This document shows, in pieces, positions 61,351 through 64,000 of a stretch of 64,000 bases of DNA. The notes beneath the pieces were generated by a model. The model was not told the DNA's origin and made no database searches. It saw nothing but the letters and a program-made list of their open reading frames with translations. How positions within the stretch are numbered: the stretch's first letter is position 1; the number at the start of each line of letters is the position of its first letter. The translations under genes and the position numbers were made by a program. The stretch comes from Vibrio fluminensis (GTDB taxonomy: Bacteria > Pseudomonadota > Gammaproteobacteria > Enterobacterales > Vibrionaceae), in contig NZ_JADILO010000010.1 in assembly GCF_015278125.1 (NCBI RefSeq), positions 1 to 64,000 on the forward strand, written 5' to 3'.

Positions 61351-62310
61351 ATGAAAAGCAATAAAATCGCCATTATTGGTGAGTGCATGATTGAGTTGAG
61401 CGGAACACCATTTGGCGTGATGAAGCAGAGTTTTGGTGGCGATACGCTCAATGCCGCAATTTATCTTGCGCGTATGAGTGATGAGCAAGTTCAAACGTGC
61501 TACGTCTCGGCGTTAGGTGATGACGCGCTTAGCGATGGAATGATTGAACGTTGGCAAGACGAGAGAATCAATACTGACTGGGTGTTACGAGACAATGTGC
61601 ATTCGACAGGGTTGTATATGATCCATGTTGATAATGAAGGTGAGCGTAGCTTTCAATATTGGCGTAGCCAATCTGCGGCGAAACATATGTTTCAGCACTC
61701 AGGTTGGAACCGTATCGCCGCACAAATGGCTGACGTTAAGCTTATTTTTCTGAGTGGGATTAGCCTTGCGATTCTCCCTGAACAAGATCGAAAAATATTG
61801 CTGACTTTGCTAGCGGTGTATAAAGCGAACGGCGTAGAAATCGTTTTTGATAGTAATCACCGCCCAGCGCTGTGGCAGGATGCGGACTTAGCTCGTCATG
61901 CTTATCAGCAGCTCTTGGCGATTACTGATATTGCATTGGTGACTTTCGATGATGAAGCGATGGTTTGGCAAGACGGAACCCCAGACGATACGTTGCTTCG
62001 TCTTAAACAACTAGGGGTGAATAAAGTTGTCGTCAAATTAGGCGCACAAGGCTGTTTAAGCCAAGATTTTCAAACGCAATCCGAGCCACAATCGATCCCT
62101 GCGAATTCGGTTGAACAAGTGGTTGATACGACCTCGGCGGGCGACTCATTTAATGGCGCATTTCTCGCGCAATACGTGAGTGGTAAGCCGTTGTCGGCTT
62201 GTTGTCAGGCGGGCAACCTTCTAGCGAGTCATGTTATTCAGCATTCAGGCGCGATTATCGATTTGGATGTCACGACGCCAATTAAAGCACAAATTAAGGA
62301 ATTAAAATGA
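61351..62310 (+). CDS. kdgK: 2-Keto-3-deoxygluconate kinase
   Basis: A 319-residue PfkB/ribokinase-family kinase phosphorylating KDG to KDPG. The start IAIIGECMIELSGTP and the FGGDTLNAAIYLAR segment match KdgK, and the C-terminal VDTTSAGDSFNGAFLAQY contains the catalytic Asp and anion hole. AAGGTGG precedes the ATG at 61351. Its 3' end overlaps eda by ATGA, so the two are coupled. Confidence 0.94.
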   Translation: MKSNKIAIIGECMIELSGTPFGVMKQSFGGDTLNAAIYLARMSDEQVQTCYVSALGDDALSDGMIERWQDERINTDWVLRDNVHSTGLYMIHVDNEGERSFQYWRSQSAAKHMFQHSGWNRIAAQMADVKLIFLSGISLAILPEQDRKILLTLLAVYKANGVEIVFDSNHRPALWQDADLARHAYQQLLAITDIALVTFDDEAMVWQDGTPDDTLLRLKQLGVNKVVVKLGAQGCLSQDFQTQSEPQSIPANSVEQVVDTTSAGDSFNGAFLAQYVSGKPLSACCQAGNLLASHVIQHSGAIIDLDVTTPIKAQIKELK

Positions 62311-62936
62311 GCAAAATTATTGCACAACTAGCTGAATTTAAAGTGATTCCAGTGATCGCGGTTGATAAGGCCGAAGACATTTTGCCGCTTGGCAAAGTAC
62401 TGGCTGAAAACGGTTTGCCAGTGGCGGAAATTACTTTTCGTTCAGACGCAGCGGTTGAAGCGATTCGCCTGCTTAAGCAAGCTCAACCCGATATGGTCAT
62501 CGGCGCTGGGACGGTCCTTAATCGCGAGCAGGTGATGGCGGCGAAAGAGGCTGGCGCAAGCTTTATTGTCAGCCCAGGCTTCAATCCCAATACAGTTCGA
62601 GCGTGTCAGGAATTATACATTCCCATTGTGCCGGGGATTAATAACCCAACGACTCTGGAAGCGGCATTAGAGATGGGACTGACCACGTTGAAGTTTTTCC
62701 CTGCTGAAGCCTCGGGTGGGATTGCGATGGTTAAATCTCTCCTCGCGCCTTATGGTCATGTGCAGCTCATGCCAACAGGAGGGATTAATCTAAGCAACAT
62801 TCGCGATTATCTGGCAATTCCTCGCGTGATTTGTTGTGGCAGCTCTTGGATGGTAGACAAAGCCTTAATTAACAATGGCGAGTGGGAGAAGATTGGCGAG
62901 CTAACGCGAGAAGCCGTTGAGTTAGTCAATCAATAG
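62307..62936 (+). CDS. eda: KDPG/KHG aldolase
   Basis: A 209-residue class I aldolase cleaving KDPG to pyruvate and glyceraldehyde-3-phosphate. E41 in VAEITFRSDAA is the general base and K129 in TLKFFPAE forms the Schiff base. GAGTVLNREQV and SPGFNPN are family hallmarks. It ends the operon; a hairpin follows. Confidence 0.96.
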   Translation: MSKIIAQLAEFKVIPVIAVDKAEDILPLGKVLAENGLPVAEITFRSDAAVEAIRLLKQAQPDMVIGAGTVLNREQVMAAKEAGASFIVSPGFNPNTVRACQELYIPIVPGINNPTTLEAALEMGLTTLKFFPAEASGGIAMVKSLLAPYGHVQLMPTGGINLSNIRDYLAIPRVICCGSSWMVDKALINNGEWEKIGELTREAVELVNQ

Positions 62937-62958
62937 TCCAATTCCTGCTTTGAATTAG

Positions 62959-62980
62959 AGCCAGCATTACGCTGGCTTTT
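62959..62980 (+). terminator. Terminator after eda, overlapping the convergent gene end
   Basis: AGCCAGC (62959-62965) pairs with GCTGGCT (62971-62977), then Ts. It includes the stop codon region of the GntR gene on the other strand. Confidence 0.8.
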
Positions 62981-63875
62981 CCATTATAAGGCTATTTTCC
63001 ATGGTGCGTTTTGCGGTTTGGAGGTGATGGCGTAATTCGCCCATCGCGCCAATATCATCGCCACTTATGATATTACTCAGCACGGCCATGTGCTCTTCAA
63101 TCGCGACCATGTTACGTTTACGTAAATCACTATTGTCCCACTGATAATGGAAGTGGAAGATCACCGAAATAATGTCGTAGAACTGATCCATAAATGGGTT
63201 GTTAGACGCTGATAAAATCAGGCGGTGAAAGCGATGATCAAGCTCAGAAAACTGCTGATAGTCATTCACCATAGCATCGCGTAAAGCACGGTGTTCATGT
63301 AGCAGGTATTGCGCTTGTTGCCAGCGTTCGTCACTGCGTGGCAGGTTCATAAAGCGGTTGAGCGCATGACACTCGAGCATTTCGCGTAGTTCAAACAGAC
63401 TGGCGGCATAGCTTTTCTCAAAACGCACCATACGCCAACGACCGCGGTTAATATTCTCAATTAAACTAAATCGAGAGAAGCGGATCAGGTGTTCACGTAC
63501 CACGGTGGTGGAGCATTTTGATTGCTTGGACAGCTCCAGCTCGGTAAATTCCTGCCCCGGTTTGATGTGTTTGTTTTTAATCGCATCGTTAAAGAAGCTC
63601 TCAAACTCTGCGCTTTGAATATCGTTTTCTGATAATGGGGTGACGTAACCATCATTTTCGGTTGGCGATCGGCTGACTTGCCAAGTCTCACCTTGTTGCT
63701 GCAACACACCCTTTTCAAGTAAGTCATTCATCACATGGCGCATGGTAGTGCGGCTGACACTGAATAGCTCGGATAGTGCTGATTGTGATGGTAATGGTGA
63801 TTCAACATGACCAAGTTTTATCGCATCTAGAAGCTGATTGGTTGTCGTTTCACGTAGGTTCTTATTTCTCGCCAT
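62967..63875 (-). CDS. GntR/FCD-family regulator with two winged-helix domains
   Basis: A 302-residue regulator. A first winged helix (about 10-65; LPSQSALSELFSVSRTTMRHVMNDLLEKGVL) is followed by a second GntR-type domain (about 88-150; IKPGQEFTELELSKQSKCSTTVVREHLIRF) and a C-terminal FCD ligand domain (about 160-285) with metal-binding-type His residues in HRFHRLILSASN. Two DNA-binding domains in one chain are uncommon for GntR proteins. GGAGG precedes the ATG at 63875. It is the probable regulator of the uxa/kdg operon, responding to a hexuronate or KDG. Bases 63876-64000 show no gene. Confidence 0.88.
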   Translation of the reverse strand: MARNKNLRETTTNQLLDAIKLGHVESPLPSQSALSELFSVSRTTMRHVMNDLLEKGVLQQQGETWQVSRSPTENDGYVTPLSENDIQSAEFESFFNDAIKNKHIKPGQEFTELELSKQSKCSTTVVREHLIRFSRFSLIENINRGRWRMVRFEKSYAASLFELREMLECHALNRFMNLPRSDERWQQAQYLLHEHRALRDAMVNDYQQFSELDHRFHRLILSASNNPFMDQFYDIISVIFHFHYQWDNSDLRKRNMVAIEEHMAVLSNIISGDDIGAMGELRHHLQTAKRTMENSLIMEKPA

Positions 63876-64000
63876 AGGGTTCCTCCAGATATATAAAATA
63901 CCATTAAAAAACAGCAAAAATTGATGCGCAGCTCAACTATCTTGGGATTTAATTAAATAAAAAACAGCGGCAATACAATTGAGGAAAGTTTCCAACTTCG

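Overview
The window looks like a Vibrio chromosome, probably the secondary one; the species cannot be fixed from the sequence. The grounds are moderate GC, Vibrio-type gene content (two chemoreceptors, a MATE pump, several phosphotransferase (PTS) operons, hexuronate genes with a TRAP transporter, an NqrM-like protein) and many short structured intergenic repeats. No rRNA, tRNA, CRISPR array, phage module or intact insertion sequence was seen. Almost all of the window is coding.

Layout. 1-6.9 kb: a metal/thiol stress locus with a permease with a Cys-rich linker (minus strand), then ArsR, the ECF sigma factor SigZ and a glutathione S-transferase (plus strand). It is interrupted by a LysR/DUF2798/AhpD-like module bounded by inverted copies of a structured repeat. 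6.9-13.5 kb: two chemoreceptors around small unknown genes, an XRE regulator and a GFA-family protein. 14-17.5 kb: a DEDDh exonuclease, a NifX-like/NqrM-like pair behind a 36-bp perfect palindrome with a DUF134 regulator beside it, a thioesterase, a MOSC protein and a MerR regulator. 17.5-21.4 kb: a sucrose operon (scrA-scrB-scrR). 21.6-24.2 kb: two VOC proteins, a LysR regulator and an SGNH hydrolase.

24.3-31.3 kb: a mannosylglycerate operon: MngR-type regulator, MngA PTS permease, MngB GH38 mannosidase, then ManA. 31.8-38.6 kb: a divergent EF-G paralogue, a methyltransferase, a MATE pump, a beta-barrel gene broken by one stop codon, an ASCH protein and a flavodoxin. 38.8-46.2 kb: a second glycoside PTS operon: RpiR-type regulator, EIIBC, a second GH38 enzyme, a GH13_18 phosphorylase, and an EIIA with a C-terminal membrane helix. 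This gene combination would suit uptake of mannosyl-glucosyl-glycerate: the GH38 enzyme would release the phosphorylated mannose and the GH13_18 enzyme would phosphorolyse the remaining glucosylglycerate. That is my leading candidate for an undescribed pathway.

46.2-50 kb: a tandem repeat of about 154 bp, then a three-gene envelope operon (small beta-barrel, BamA/TamA-like barrel, DUF4056). 50-55 kb: a PHP phosphoesterase, a eukaryotic-type glutathione synthetase homologue, a MITE-like repeat, a PACE efflux protein with a divergent LysR regulator, and SodC. 55-64 kb: galacturonate/hexuronate catabolism: UxaA facing UxaB, a TRAP transporter (DctP-DctQ-DctM), KdgK, Eda and a GntR regulator with two DNA-binding domains. 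Hexuronates would be imported by TRAP, converted through tagaturonate and altronate to KDG, phosphorylated and cleaved to pyruvate and glyceraldehyde-3-phosphate.
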